Positions 40,101-47,864 of a stretch of 64,000 nt of DNA are shown here, one piece after another. Origin of the DNA: an uncultured Anaerolineae bacterium (GTDB taxonomy: Bacteria; Chloroflexota; Anaerolineae; Anaerolineales; Villigracilaceae); contig CAIQVH010000036.1 in NCBI GenBank assembly GCA_903875215.1, positions 1-64,000 on the forward strand, given 5' to 3'. Under the pieces are notes generated by a model that made no database searches, was not told the DNA's origin, and saw only the letters and a list, made by a program, of their open reading frames with translations. The stretch's first letter is position 1. Each line of letters starts with the position of its first letter. Both the position numbers and the translations under genes were made by a program.

Positions 40101-40304
40101 GTCTCGTCCTGCTCGCTGGACAGCGAAGGCTACCTGACCGGCCAGGCCTACGTCACGCTGGCCAACGCCGTCGAAGGCACGCCGATTTTCATCTACCAGG
40201 GCGCGCCGAAGGAGGCGGGCATGGCTCCCGCTGCGATGACGATGAAGGATAAGACGACGCTGCCGGGGGCGGCGGTGGTGGTGAGCAGGTTCCCGAAGTT
40301 GTAA
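37164..40304 (+). CDS. serine hydroxymethyltransferase - aminomethyltransferase (GlyA-GcvT) fusion
   Basis: A 1046-aa fusion of two one-carbon enzymes. Residues 1 to about 455 are SHMT (serine plus THF to glycine plus methylene-THF): LILIPSESQAPLAVREAMGS, YYKGVEYADIVE, ISHLGGLVAAGV and the PLP Lys265 in STTHKSLDGPRGAV. Residues about 632-1046 are glycine-cleavage T protein: LYESHKSLGGRLVPFAGWEM, FDVSHMGVYEVLG, VSRTGYTGEKMAFELF, GLGARDSLRTEAGLPLYGHE. Between them is a linker of about 180 residues I do not recognise, containing a 46-bp palindrome in the DNA. AGGAG precedes the ATG. No gcvH or gcvP is nearby. Coupling both THF-dependent steps on one chain is the likely purpose. Confidence 0.92.
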   Translation: MTDFLFRGSLADLDPEVYKLTQLEAERQARKLILIPSESQAPLAVREAMGSAFQNIYAEGYPEDSWRKMDDDDLLNYGERLNEYRRYGDPRYYKGVEYADIVESLAISRARHAFAANGVRPEQIFVNVQALSGGPANNAVYQALVNLGDTIMGMNLLHGGHLSHGSSVNRSGKWFKAVHYAVDPETQKINYDAVRELALANKPKLLIAGASSYSWVPDWKRFREIADEVGAYFLADISHLGGLVAAGVVPSPIGYAHVVMSTTHKSLDGPRGAVLLTTDAAIAKKIDRAVFPGEQGGPHVHIFAALALTFKLAQTEQFKKLQAETIKNAIAMADQFAKRGLRIPFGGTDTHLVNVDVTSVPGLTGDMAARILDIAGIVVNRNTIPGDKDSRDPSGIRLGTPWITQRGFDEAQTRALADIIADLLLGCTAHSVETVREGKKKRAKVDFALLNDARLKVRKMAESAGVDFEYSKSEYPHFYYVDDVSATGVFALEGSRVRQFLDYTVSADLSTLKPGSAMETTIATPKGTVAGTLTCLEGGAYQLAVPAADAGTVATWLRDLSDGYISTRLDGKPDADPMRLPGPVIVADATLSGSPVNRLTGKPYNGKPWFIGITDTGSQAPKPDFAWTESEGALKRTRLYESHKSLGGRLVPFAGWEMPVQYTGVKEEHLATRQAAGLFDVSHMGVYEVLGRDAASFLDTVCGNDCGGLGAGESLYTHFLTPDADVIDDTLVYRRGAEKFLVVVNASNDDKDRTWLESVRDGAVKIDNNRPWARTFGYEAVIRNLRDPKAGDDMRVDIALQGPKSRDTLLAMGVDGATKARIMKLKRTELCDAVVGGFDLIVSRTGYTGEKMAFELFVHPDRAVDFWNAVLKAGEAFGVKPIGLGARDSLRTEAGLPLYGHEMGLGSGKFGERDLGVAEGGFGSYVKPYKPYFIGREAFMAREKARKGVVIRFRFTEQGMRMAHNGDPVVDKKGKVIGWVSSCSLDSEGYLTGQAYVTLANAVEGTPIFIYQGAPKEAGMAPAAMTMKDKTTLPGAAVVVSRFPKL
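38933..38978 (+). repeat. 46-bp near-perfect palindrome in the GlyA-GcvT linker
   Basis: Two 23-base arms starting and ending GTTAT/ATAAC and meeting in GGTTAACCGGTTAACC pair at 21 of 23 positions. It encodes a Gly/Pro/Asn-rich stretch (SGSPVNRLTGKPYN) at about residues 591-605 and keeps the reading frame, like the palindrome in acnA. Confidence 0.85.
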
Positions 40305-40330
40305 TTGGTAAGTAGTAAATGGTAATTGCA

Positions 40331-40357
40331 GGCGGCAGTCCGAGGAGGGCTGCCGCC
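40331..40357 (+). repeat. GC-rich hairpin between the fusion gene and the next gene
   Basis: GGCGGCAG and CTGCCGCC form a perfect 8-bp stem around an 11-base loop, 26 bases after the glyA-gcvT stop. There is no T-run, so it could be a weak terminator, an mRNA-stabilising stem or a small repeat. Confidence 0.55.
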
Positions 40358-40386
40358 TACTGAATGCTTAGCTTTGGAGGATGAGT

Positions 40387-41898
40387 ATGACTATAGGGTT
40401 AGGAATAATAATTGGCCTTCTATTGATTGCCATAGGTGTCGCATGGGGAATTTCCATTTGGAAAAAGAGGCTTCAATTTCTTCAACTAAAGAAGTATTTT
40501 CGCGTTTTAGATATTGCTGAAAAGTTGAAAGTACGGACAAACGCAATTCTCGAAGAAAACGAGAATATTCTTGCCCCAATATTTCGTGACAGGCAATCTA
40601 TGCGCGATATTAGCAAAAGCATGAATAATCTTTTTAATATTCAAAAAAGCCGAGCAGATTTTGGAGAATGGAAATCTTTTCTTGAAACCGTAATTGAATC
40701 AGAAAAATCATCTGAAATAAATGCATTTGCAAAAGATTTGATAGATTTAATTGCCAAACTGCAAAATGCTTTGTATTCGTATGAAGAATCGAGCATTGAA
40801 CAGAGAAATAACCAGCAACACATGCAAGAAATTACCAAGAAATATTTGGTGAATAAAATTTTTACACAAGAGCAGGAAAATCAATTCAAAAAATATGGAT
40901 TGGAAGAATTAAGAGCAATTGTTACCGATTATTTGAATTACCTTCGGAGCTTAACAGAAAAAACAGGTGAAATAGTAGGGCGAATAAAAGGCATGTCTTT
41001 TGGATACTCATCGAATGATGAATATAAACCTACCACAAACAAATCAGATGAAACCAAAAATGTTATATTGCAAATAGTGACCGCCTTAATTAGCTTGTTT
41101 GGTACAGTAGTAACTGCTTATTTTGGTTTGCAAGGCATTAAGATGCAAATAGAACTACCACTTAATGCTACTAAAACAGCCGAGGCACAACTTACCAAGT
41201 CATTTATTCCCACTGCAACACCAACTTCAGTTATTAATCCAATTCTTGCTACGAATACCCCATTTCTAAAGGCAACACTCTCTCCTTCCCCGTCTCCAAC
41301 TGTTGTGACAATTACGCCAATTCCAGAGATAATTTTCCAGGATGATTTTTTAAACAATAAAAACAATTGGTTGACAAGTAATGATTCGTTCGTAACAATA
41401 AAAATCTTAAAAGGGCAATATTTACATTCTATAAATTGCCCGATATCATATCAAGCCTATTACTGTGGCTCTTATATTTATATCCCTGTTGACCCACAAG
41501 AAAATTTTACTTTAAGTTTCGATTATTTTCTTGAAGACAAAGACAGCGATACAGATGTTATGGTCAGTGTGCAATTCCGAAGGTCTGATAAACAATTCTA
41601 CTCAGCATTTTTCTCTATGAATGGTAATTACCAGTTGAAAATTACACAAAATTCAACAACTGACACTTTATTTGAAGGTAATAATCCTATTATTCATCCG
41701 GGAATCGGTGAAATAAACAGATTTGGCATTTCGGCAGATAGCTACAAATTGACATTATTTGCCAACGGAGAAAAACTCGGTGAAATTGATGATGGCAATA
41801 TTGCAGTACCTGGGCAAATGTATTTTGCGATTTTTGTTTCTAAGGGTGGCAAAGCAAGCATAGCGATTGACAATTTGATAATTGCGAAAGCACCTTGA
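40387..41898 (+). CDS. AT-rich orphan membrane protein with C-terminal beta-sandwich domain
   Basis: Not a recognised family. The 503-aa product has an N-terminal helix (GLGIIIGLLLIAIGVAWGIS), a long polar helical region with coiled-coil character (about 30-215), a second helix near 225-245 (IVTALISLFGTVVTAYFG), a Thr/Pro/Ser linker (TPTSVINP, LSPSPSPTVV), and a C-terminal domain of about 190 residues resembling LamG or laminin-like sandwiches (IIFQDDFLNNKNNWLTSND, ASIAIDNLIIAKAP). Base composition is far more AT-rich than neighbouring genes, suggesting transfer. I start at 40387 because GGAGG ends 6 bases upstream; the ATG at 40381 directly abuts it. Confidence 0.7.
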   Translation: MTIGLGIIIGLLLIAIGVAWGISIWKKRLQFLQLKKYFRVLDIAEKLKVRTNAILEENENILAPIFRDRQSMRDISKSMNNLFNIQKSRADFGEWKSFLETVIESEKSSEINAFAKDLIDLIAKLQNALYSYEESSIEQRNNQQHMQEITKKYLVNKIFTQEQENQFKKYGLEELRAIVTDYLNYLRSLTEKTGEIVGRIKGMSFGYSSNDEYKPTTNKSDETKNVILQIVTALISLFGTVVTAYFGLQGIKMQIELPLNATKTAEAQLTKSFIPTATPTSVINPILATNTPFLKATLSPSPSPTVVTITPIPEIIFQDDFLNNKNNWLTSNDSFVTIKILKGQYLHSINCPISYQAYYCGSYIYIPVDPQENFTLSFDYFLEDKDSDTDVMVSVQFRRSDKQFYSAFFSMNGNYQLKITQNSTTDTLFEGNNPIIHPGIGEINRFGISADSYKLTLFANGEKLGEIDDGNIAVPGQMYFAIFVSKGGKASIAIDNLIIAKAP

Positions 41899-41952
41899 CA
41901 TTAGCAATTGCATCTTTGGGATAGGCATTTCTCCGTGTCGTGTGGGAGTAGG

Positions 41953-42660
41953 TAATGTCAATTTATCGGGCGATATTCACGGGTTGGTGCGCCTGCGCTG
42001 GGAAAATTTGCCGTTTCGTGGGGTTTGTTGTCCCTGCGAACCCGCCTGAAGGCGGCTGGTTTGCGCGGCGGCGCTGTCACGGTTTGGGCATGTCCGCGTG
42101 AGGGTAATGTCAATTTTGGGCGATATTCACGAGTTGGTGCGCCTGCGCTGGGAAATTTTGCCGTTTGATGGGGTTTGTCGTCCCTGCGAACCTGCCTGAA
42201 GGCAGCTGGTTTGCGCGGCGGGGGCTGTCCCGGTTTGGGCGTGTCCGCGTGGGGGGTGGGGAAATGTCGATTTATCGGGCAATATTCACGGGTTGGCGTG
42301 CCTGCGCTGGGAAATTTTGCCGTTTCATGGGGATTGTTGTCCCTGCGGCGCCGCCCCGGACGTAAACGTCGGGGCTATCCATGCGAACCCGCCTGAAGGC
42401 GGCTGGTTGGCGCGGCGGGGGCTGTCCCGTTTTTGGGCGTGTCCGCATGGGGGTGGTGTAATGTCAATTTATCGGGTGATATTCACGGGTTGGTGTGCCT
42501 GCGCTGGGAAATTTTGTCCGTTTCATGGGGTTTGTTGTCCCTGCTGCGACGCCCCGGATATGAATATCGGGGCTATCCATACGAACCCGCCTGAAGGCGG
42601 CTGGTTTGTGCGGCGGCGCTGTCCAGTTTTGGGCGTGTCCGCGTGTGGGGGGGATGGGGT
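41953..42660 (+). repeat. array of four imperfect 150-200-bp tandem repeats, non-coding
   Basis: Copies begin near 41953, 42105, 42262 and 42459 with variants of aatgtcaatttatcgggcga and measure about 152, 157, 197 and 202 bp. Each includes a gcgctgggaaatttt tract and a gcctgaaggc hairpin. Copies 3 and 4 carry an extra 38-bp palindrome (gcccc...ggggc) at the same place. Stems keep pairing although their sequences differ between copies. I see no plausible coding region in this 950-bp gap. Confidence 0.9.
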
Positions 42661-42668
42661 CGGGTGAT

Positions 42669-42705
42669 AAGCGTAAGGGCGAACCGGTGGTCCGCCCTTA
42701 CGCTT
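42669..42705 (+). repeat. isolated perfect palindrome after the tandem array
   Basis: AAGCGTAAGGGCG and CGCCCTTACGCTT form a perfect 13-bp stem around an 11-base loop. It resembles the gtaagggcgaac type of interspersed palindromes seen in many bacterial genomes. It lies 145 bp beyond the stop of the PP2C gene, without a T-run. Confidence 0.8.
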
Positions 42706-42849
42706 GCAATTTCGATGAAAACCAGTTCGTGGAATGCGATGATGGCGCAAATCAAATCCAACGTGATAAAACGCCTATGGAACCGGGCAGTCTGCGGACT
42801 TACAGTGAAGTCAATCTAACCAGCCAGAAAAACCTGTTCAAGAAAACCC

Positions 42850-44844
42850 CTAACCGGAGCCGCCTCCCTGGTTTCCGCCAGTATCCGGCGGCGCATCGGG
42901 CGGCGGCACATCGGGCGGCGGCACATCGGGCGGCGGCACATCGGGCGGCGGCACATCGGGCGGCGGCACTGCAGTCGGCGGCACATCAGTCGGCGGCACA
43001 TCAGTCGGCGGCACTGCAGTCGGCGGCACTGCAGTCGGCGGCACATCAGTCGGCGGCACTGCAGTCGGCGGCACTGCAGTCGGCGGCACTGCAGTCGGCA
43101 ATGCGGTCGGCATGGGCGTAGATGTTCTGTTGGATTCCCCAGGCTGTAAGGGCCGCTCGGTGGTAGCCACCGGGCTCACCTTCGAAAAATCAAGCGTGGG
43201 CGGAATGGCTGTCGGGGGAACTTCAACCGTCGGAAACGGCGTGGCCGTAGGCTGGCGTGTCGCGGTCGGTTCATCCAGCGGAGCGGCAGTCGGGGTCGGC
43301 GCAGCCGGAAATTCTCCAAACTCATCCCAATAAGCCGCATCGACCGACGCAAATACGCCACCCGCATCCACCTGCGAATGTTCACCGGCCACCAGCTGCA
43401 GGCGCTGCTGCCCCAACTGCAACGCACAATGCCCTTCCAGGCAGTCCACGTCCAGGCGCTGATACCCGGCATCGTATCGCACGCCCATGATCGTCCCCTC
43501 CACCACCGCCCGTCCGCTGGTGGTTTCAACGATCAGCTGCATCCGTTTGTCGGCATTGGCAGAGCCGCTCACCACTACTTTCCCATACAACAGGCGCAGG
43601 ATCATCTCCGGCTGGTTATTCTCCAAATTAGCCGATTGATACAGCTCGACCTGGGTAGGCGCCTGCGCAGACCCGGCCATTTGCACATCGTAATAACCGG
43701 GCAAGCCCAAAATTACCAATCCCTGTCGGGATGTGATCAGGGAACCCTGCCCGAACAGCACCACATCACCCTGATTCCGCATCTCTCCCTTGGATTGCCC
43801 CGGCATCTGGTAATACACCTGGCCCAGTTTAATCACAGCCTCCCCCGGGACAACCGCCTTTTCAAAATACCCTCCCCCTAAAAGAAAAGCCAGTACACCT
43901 ATCAGGATCACCGCCATAGCGGCGCCCGCAATGGAGAATATGCGAATCATCTTTTTTCTTTGGATGGCTTTTTCAGAATGTTCCTGGATTTGTTGAACAG
44001 TGGACTCAAGCAAATATTGGATCGTGACCGCGGAAACATTATCATCCGGGCGGCGTCCTTCCGCCGTGCTGACCATTTTAATAGCCGCACGGTCGGGCAA
44101 ATATTCACTCTGAACGGCATCCGAAATTTCAACCGGCGTGGTATAAGGCACCCCCTCCGGGCTGTCCTTAATCAATCCATCTGAACAAAGCACAATCGAA
44201 TCACCAGGCTTCAGGGGCAGACCCTGTATCCCCATTTTATATGCCTTCTCCAAATCATCTGGTTCATCCTCGCGCTTTTTAAGGTAGAACCCCACGTCAA
44301 CGTTCACCTTGGCCTTCTTGCCAATATAATTCACCACATGATTCGCTTCCTGGCTGTACTTATCCCCTCCATAAATGTTGAAATAGCTATGATCGCGAGT
44401 TAGTTGCAAGACCCGCCCAGACTTGCCTTGCGCAGTAGGCTGCACCCAATAGGCCCGGCTGTCGCCCACGTTGCCTACGTAACACCGGTCTTTATAAATC
44501 ACCGCCATGACCAGCGTTGTCAGGCCATCCCCTTCATTCTTTTCGTTATCCATCAACACAGCAGAATTGGCAGCTTCAATCGACTCGGCAATCAAAGCCG
44601 GGATATCCTCGCCATAACTGGCTGCAAGCCGCTGAACGGCCACATCAATCGCCAGTTGGGCGCCCCGAGCGCCAGCATCTGCACTGCCCACCCCATCTGC
44701 CACAATCCCAACCACCAGTGGATTTCCGGCCCTGCGCTGAACTTCACCCACAAAAACGCGGTCCTCCCATTTTCGCCGTGGATCTCCAACGGCACTTTTA
44801 CTCCCAACCACGAACTTGTTTTGGATCGCTGAAAATTCAGGCAT
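42850..44844 (-). CDS. PP2C-type phosphatase with transmembrane helix, FecR-like outer domain and Pro-rich repeat tail
   Basis: A 664-aa membrane phosphoprotein phosphatase, the last gene of the type VII-like cluster. Residues about 10-275 form a PPM/PP2C domain with the metal ligands present: WEDR, VADGVGS, GNVGDSRAY, CSDGL and DDNVS. A transmembrane helix (about 302-325, IAGAAMAVILIGVLAFLLGG) leads to an extracytoplasmic segment like FecR (VVEGTIMGVRY, CLEGHCALQLGQQRLQLVAG; about 340-500), then a Pro/Thr tail of PPTAV, PPTDV and PPPDV pentads. AAGGAG lies 8 bases upstream of the ATG. It would reverse the adjacent kinase's phosphorylation. The tail may span the cell wall. Confidence 0.87.
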   Translation of the reverse strand: MPEFSAIQNKFVVGSKSAVGDPRRKWEDRVFVGEVQRRAGNPLVVGIVADGVGSADAGARGAQLAIDVAVQRLAASYGEDIPALIAESIEAANSAVLMDNEKNEGDGLTTLVMAVIYKDRCYVGNVGDSRAYWVQPTAQGKSGRVLQLTRDHSYFNIYGGDKYSQEANHVVNYIGKKAKVNVDVGFYLKKREDEPDDLEKAYKMGIQGLPLKPGDSIVLCSDGLIKDSPEGVPYTTPVEISDAVQSEYLPDRAAIKMVSTAEGRRPDDNVSAVTIQYLLESTVQQIQEHSEKAIQRKKMIRIFSIAGAAMAVILIGVLAFLLGGGYFEKAVVPGEAVIKLGQVYYQMPGQSKGEMRNQGDVVLFGQGSLITSRQGLVILGLPGYYDVQMAGSAQAPTQVELYQSANLENNQPEMILRLLYGKVVVSGSANADKRMQLIVETTSGRAVVEGTIMGVRYDAGYQRLDVDCLEGHCALQLGQQRLQLVAGEHSQVDAGGVFASVDAAYWDEFGEFPAAPTPTAAPLDEPTATRQPTATPFPTVEVPPTAIPPTLDFSKVSPVATTERPLQPGESNRTSTPMPTALPTAVPPTAVPPTAVPPTDVPPTAVPPTAVPPTDVPPTDVPPTAVPPPDVPPPDVPPPDVPPPDVPPPDAPPDTGGNQGGGSG
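42886..43100 (-). repeat. 15-bp minisatellite encoding Pro-rich pentads
   Basis: About 14 units of a 15-bp repeat (variants of cggcggcacatcggg and cggcggcactgcagt) encode PPTAV/PPTDV/PPPDV at the C-terminus of the phosphatase. Blocks of identical units suggest recent slippage and probable length variation between strains. Confidence 0.92.
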
Positions 44845-44856
44845 ATGATTTTCTCC

Positions 44857-45777
44857 TTATTGGATGGGGATCCTGGGCGCAAGAAAATTTCCTTCGAGTG
44901 CCTTGATGATTAAATCCACGGTGGGGCGTTTATCCATTTCCCGGTTGAGCATCCCGCTGATAAATTCCTGCAATAGCTGATAGTCACCCCCATCAGGCAA
45001 GACGGGCTTTAACCTTTCCCGAATAATGGTGGTGCGAACTTGTTCCCGGTTGCCACTGATAGGGAATCTGCCAGTCAAAATCTCATAAAAAATCAACCCC
45101 AGGCTCCATACATCCCATTGCATGAAATCGCAAGTAACCTTTACCCCTTCTGATTTAGCAATCCCCTCTGGAGGCGAATAATCAATTGTAAGGGATTTCT
45201 CGATGACATCAAAGGTTTCCTGGCCGTTTTTTGAAGCAAGCGCAAAATCAATCAGAACTGGTTTCGGTAAATGATTGGGCGAGATTGGGTCCCGGAAAAC
45301 AACATTATCGGGCTTTAAGTCACGATGACCATATCCCTTGGAATGGATAAAAGAAACAGCAACCAGGATCTGATAAAACAATTCCAATTTCCACTCCAAT
45401 GGATAGGATTGGATGGTCCGCAACTGATCACTGAGAGATTTGCCGCTGAGATATTCCATAACCATGAAGTAGGGCGAACTGGGTAAATCAACCGTCCGGA
45501 CATGGTAGCGGGGTTTACTGCCAGGCACGGGGGAAGGAAAGACCCTGACGATGCCAGGATGTCTCCAACCATCCCCTTGCAACAGTTGCGCTTCCCTCTC
45601 CAACAACAAATCTTCATGCGCTTTTGAATTCTCATCGGTCAGGGAAATCTTAAGCGCTACTTTAAGTTTTTCATCTTTATCCAGGTGAGCCAAAAAAACC
45701 TTGGCTGTGCCGCCATGATCAGAAAGCGGCTTTTCGATAATATAACGATTGATATGAGTTCCCGATTTGATATTCAT
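44857..45777 (-). CDS. Hanks-type Ser/Thr protein kinase, soluble
   Basis: A 306-aa kinase domain without a transmembrane segment. The Gly-rich loop (EKPLSDHGGTAKVFLA) is loose; the ATP lysine lies in VALKISLTDE; the catalytic loop is intact, HRDLKPDNVVF with Asp153; the metal Asp177 is in IDFALAS, so the usual DFG reads DFA; SPPEG stands for the APE region and WDVWSLGLIFYEILTG for helix F. Start at 45777, where GGAGAAGG precedes ATG. It is 12 bases upstream of the phosphatase gene, an evident kinase-phosphatase pair, and follows two FHA-domain genes that could read its phosphothreonines. Confidence 0.88.
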   Translation of the reverse strand: MNIKSGTHINRYIIEKPLSDHGGTAKVFLAHLDKDEKLKVALKISLTDENSKAHEDLLLEREAQLLQGDGWRHPGIVRVFPSPVPGSKPRYHVRTVDLPSSPYFMVMEYLSGKSLSDQLRTIQSYPLEWKLELFYQILVAVSFIHSKGYGHRDLKPDNVVFRDPISPNHLPKPVLIDFALASKNGQETFDVIEKSLTIDYSPPEGIAKSEGVKVTCDFMQWDVWSLGLIFYEILTGRFPISGNREQVRTTIIRERLKPVLPDGGDYQLLQEFISGMLNREMDKRPTVDLIIKALEGNFLAPRIPIQ

Positions 45778-45791
45778 CCTTCTCCAATCAA

Positions 45792-47831
45792 CTACCGCCA
45801 TTCATTAAAAACGGAATCGTCATTGTCAGAACTTCGGGGGGTTGCCTGAGGAGTTTTATGATTCCCAGGCCCATAAAATCCCTGCGTTTGATCTGCGTCA
45901 TCCCCTTTGTAAACATCTGTTTTACGCGGGTCATCCGCCGAAGCCACAGGCTCGACGGCTGTTTTGCGTACTTCGGATGCCTCAGTCGAAAATTCGAACA
46001 CCACTGGCTGCTGGGTGAAATAACCCAGGCGGACTTTTTGACCACTGTTTATCCGTACAGGCTCATTAAAGGGAATGGGTTGATCATCCAGAAAAGTCTC
46101 ACTACCGCTTTGAGATAGGGCAACAATGCGCCAGTAGCCACTCAATTTCTCCAATCGAGCATGCAGGCCGCTGATGGATGTGTTCACATCCGGACCATAA
46201 AAAGTCATGTCAGCCAGTTGCGGATTTCGACCCAACTTGATACTCTCTGTATAAATCTTCAATTCCTGACCTATAATCGTGGGAGGACCATCCAACACCT
46301 TGAGTGATGCCAATGGTTTTCCTTTTTTCCCGCCACCGACGAGAGTCTTTCGAATTTCGCCACCTATTTTCGCCAGGGCCGCCCCACCTTGCTTGGCCAG
46401 GACTCCGATTTTGCGCCACATGATGATAACGAGGATGATCAGTACGATGACGACAGATCCCAACACCAGCACTTCAGTGCGCTCGTACCATTTCGGAGGC
46501 TGGATAGGTTCATCATTATTAATAATCGTTACAGAAAGCGGTGCAGAATAAGCATCATTGCCAAACTCATCCACTAGTTTTATCTTCAATGAAAGATAAT
46601 GCTCCCCAGGGACATTGATGGCAGCAAAATTCCAGGTTACTTGATATGCATTATCTCCAACAGAATCCAGCGGGACATCAATCTGAGTCTCTTGACCATT
46701 TTCATTCCAGACTAAAGCAGCGCCTTTAATCTCTCGTGGATACGAATCGCCCCAGTTCACACGAAAAGTATAGGTCGAGCTATCCTGGTCGTAAAGGATA
46801 TTCCCATCCTGGGTTTGAGCAGTAGCCGCACGATTGATGACCGGTTCACCTTCCAGCAATACCGTGGGAGGCAGAATATCCACAGTATAGGAAGCCTGCC
46901 CCTTGATCGGGATGTTTGCAGTTTGATAAATTGCCGAAATCGAATGAGAACCAGCCTCGCCTGAATTGGTTCGATATTTGGCAGAATAGACTTGTTTGTA
47001 GACTTTAAAACTATCCAACAATTCCGGCTTTACATCGTCTTCTACAGATTTAATTTGCCAATAAACCCCACCCGTTTTTTGAGCTAGTGATTCGTAAATA
47101 TCCCGGGATTGATACTTGCCTGCCAAATGTAACACCATCGTCTTGGCCAGGCTGGTCTTTATACGATTGGCAAAAGAATCGACACCTCCCATGAGCAAAG
47201 CATCATCACCCATCAACATGATGATCACCCGGGTCTTTTGACAAATATCCGGGTTGGTTTCAATCTGGCTCAATACTGTATCCAAACTTGCATTCACAGA
47301 TCTGTAAGTCAAATCGCCATATAAAGGGTAACCACTGGCGGCTTCAGAGAAAGTATTCCCACTCCTTCCTCCTGGATAGTATAAATAAGCTCCATTTTCT
47401 TGATCGGTGTACACCTTAATTGTATCGGTTGCCTCATTGACATAACCTGAATTGGCAAAAGTCTGCAAAATACTCCTGACATAATCCTGGGGAGTACGGT
47501 TGCCAACATCAACAATAACATAGTAATCAATGCCAACCTCACCACCATCCTGGATACTGCCTTCCAATGGCACCGAGGTTTGCCCATTTTCAGAAATGCG
47601 CAAGTCGGTTTCTGCGGGCCGAATCGGGAGGTAATTCTGATCCAATAATCTGAAGTTCAAAGACACATAAGGGAAACTTGCCGCATTGGGTGCCGACGTA
47701 ACACATAACACTGGCCCTTGCGCTGATTGCAAAGCCTGGCCAGATAGGCGCTGAGCGTACCCGACGCCAGGCACCGCAAAAAGAACAACAAGCAAAATCA
47801 CAGCCTGGATGAAATTTGAGCGAAGTTTCAT
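45792..47831 (-). CDS. secreted-type VWA-like domain, transmembrane helix and cytoplasmic FHA domain
   Basis: A 679-aa single-span membrane protein. A signal peptide (AVILLVVLFAVPGVGYA, cut near 26) leads to an outer region with a von Willebrand A-like fold: VGIDYYVIVDVGNRTP stands where a metal site normally reads DxSxS, and TRVIIMLMGDDALLMGG follows. An Ig-like part comes next (about 310-440), then a helix at 452-475. The inner part ends in an FHA domain (about 535-605; LGRNPQLADM, SISGLHARLEKL) with the phosphothreonine-binding Arg and Ser. A polar tail follows. AGGAG precedes the ATG. It could couple an external event to kinase signalling. Confidence 0.82.
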   Translation of the reverse strand: MKLRSNFIQAVILLVVLFAVPGVGYAQRLSGQALQSAQGPVLCVTSAPNAASFPYVSLNFRLLDQNYLPIRPAETDLRISENGQTSVPLEGSIQDGGEVGIDYYVIVDVGNRTPQDYVRSILQTFANSGYVNEATDTIKVYTDQENGAYLYYPGGRSGNTFSEAASGYPLYGDLTYRSVNASLDTVLSQIETNPDICQKTRVIIMLMGDDALLMGGVDSFANRIKTSLAKTMVLHLAGKYQSRDIYESLAQKTGGVYWQIKSVEDDVKPELLDSFKVYKQVYSAKYRTNSGEAGSHSISAIYQTANIPIKGQASYTVDILPPTVLLEGEPVINRAATAQTQDGNILYDQDSSTYTFRVNWGDSYPREIKGAALVWNENGQETQIDVPLDSVGDNAYQVTWNFAAINVPGEHYLSLKIKLVDEFGNDAYSAPLSVTIINNDEPIQPPKWYERTEVLVLGSVVIVLIILVIIMWRKIGVLAKQGGAALAKIGGEIRKTLVGGGKKGKPLASLKVLDGPPTIIGQELKIYTESIKLGRNPQLADMTFYGPDVNTSISGLHARLEKLSGYWRIVALSQSGSETFLDDQPIPFNEPVRINSGQKVRLGYFTQQPVVFEFSTEASEVRKTAVEPVASADDPRKTDVYKGDDADQTQGFYGPGNHKTPQATPRSSDNDDSVFNEWR

Positions 47832-47864
47832 TTGATTCTGCTCTCCTTGAATTTGGATCAGGTT

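Noticed and set aside
40304-40386. Terminator after glyA-gcvT
   Set aside because: The 8-bp hairpin has no T-run and is followed by a ribosome site 20 bases later, so I list it only as a hairpin.
41953-42660. Possible CRISPR array
   Set aside because: Units are 150-200 bp with no short identical repeat or variable spacers, and there are no cas genes.
42606-43121. Open frame on the + strand encoding long Ala-Ala-His-Arg/Gln-Ser-Ala repeats
   Set aside because: It is the antisense reading of the 15-bp minisatellite at the end of the phosphatase gene; a repeat with a length divisible by three stays open in several frames.
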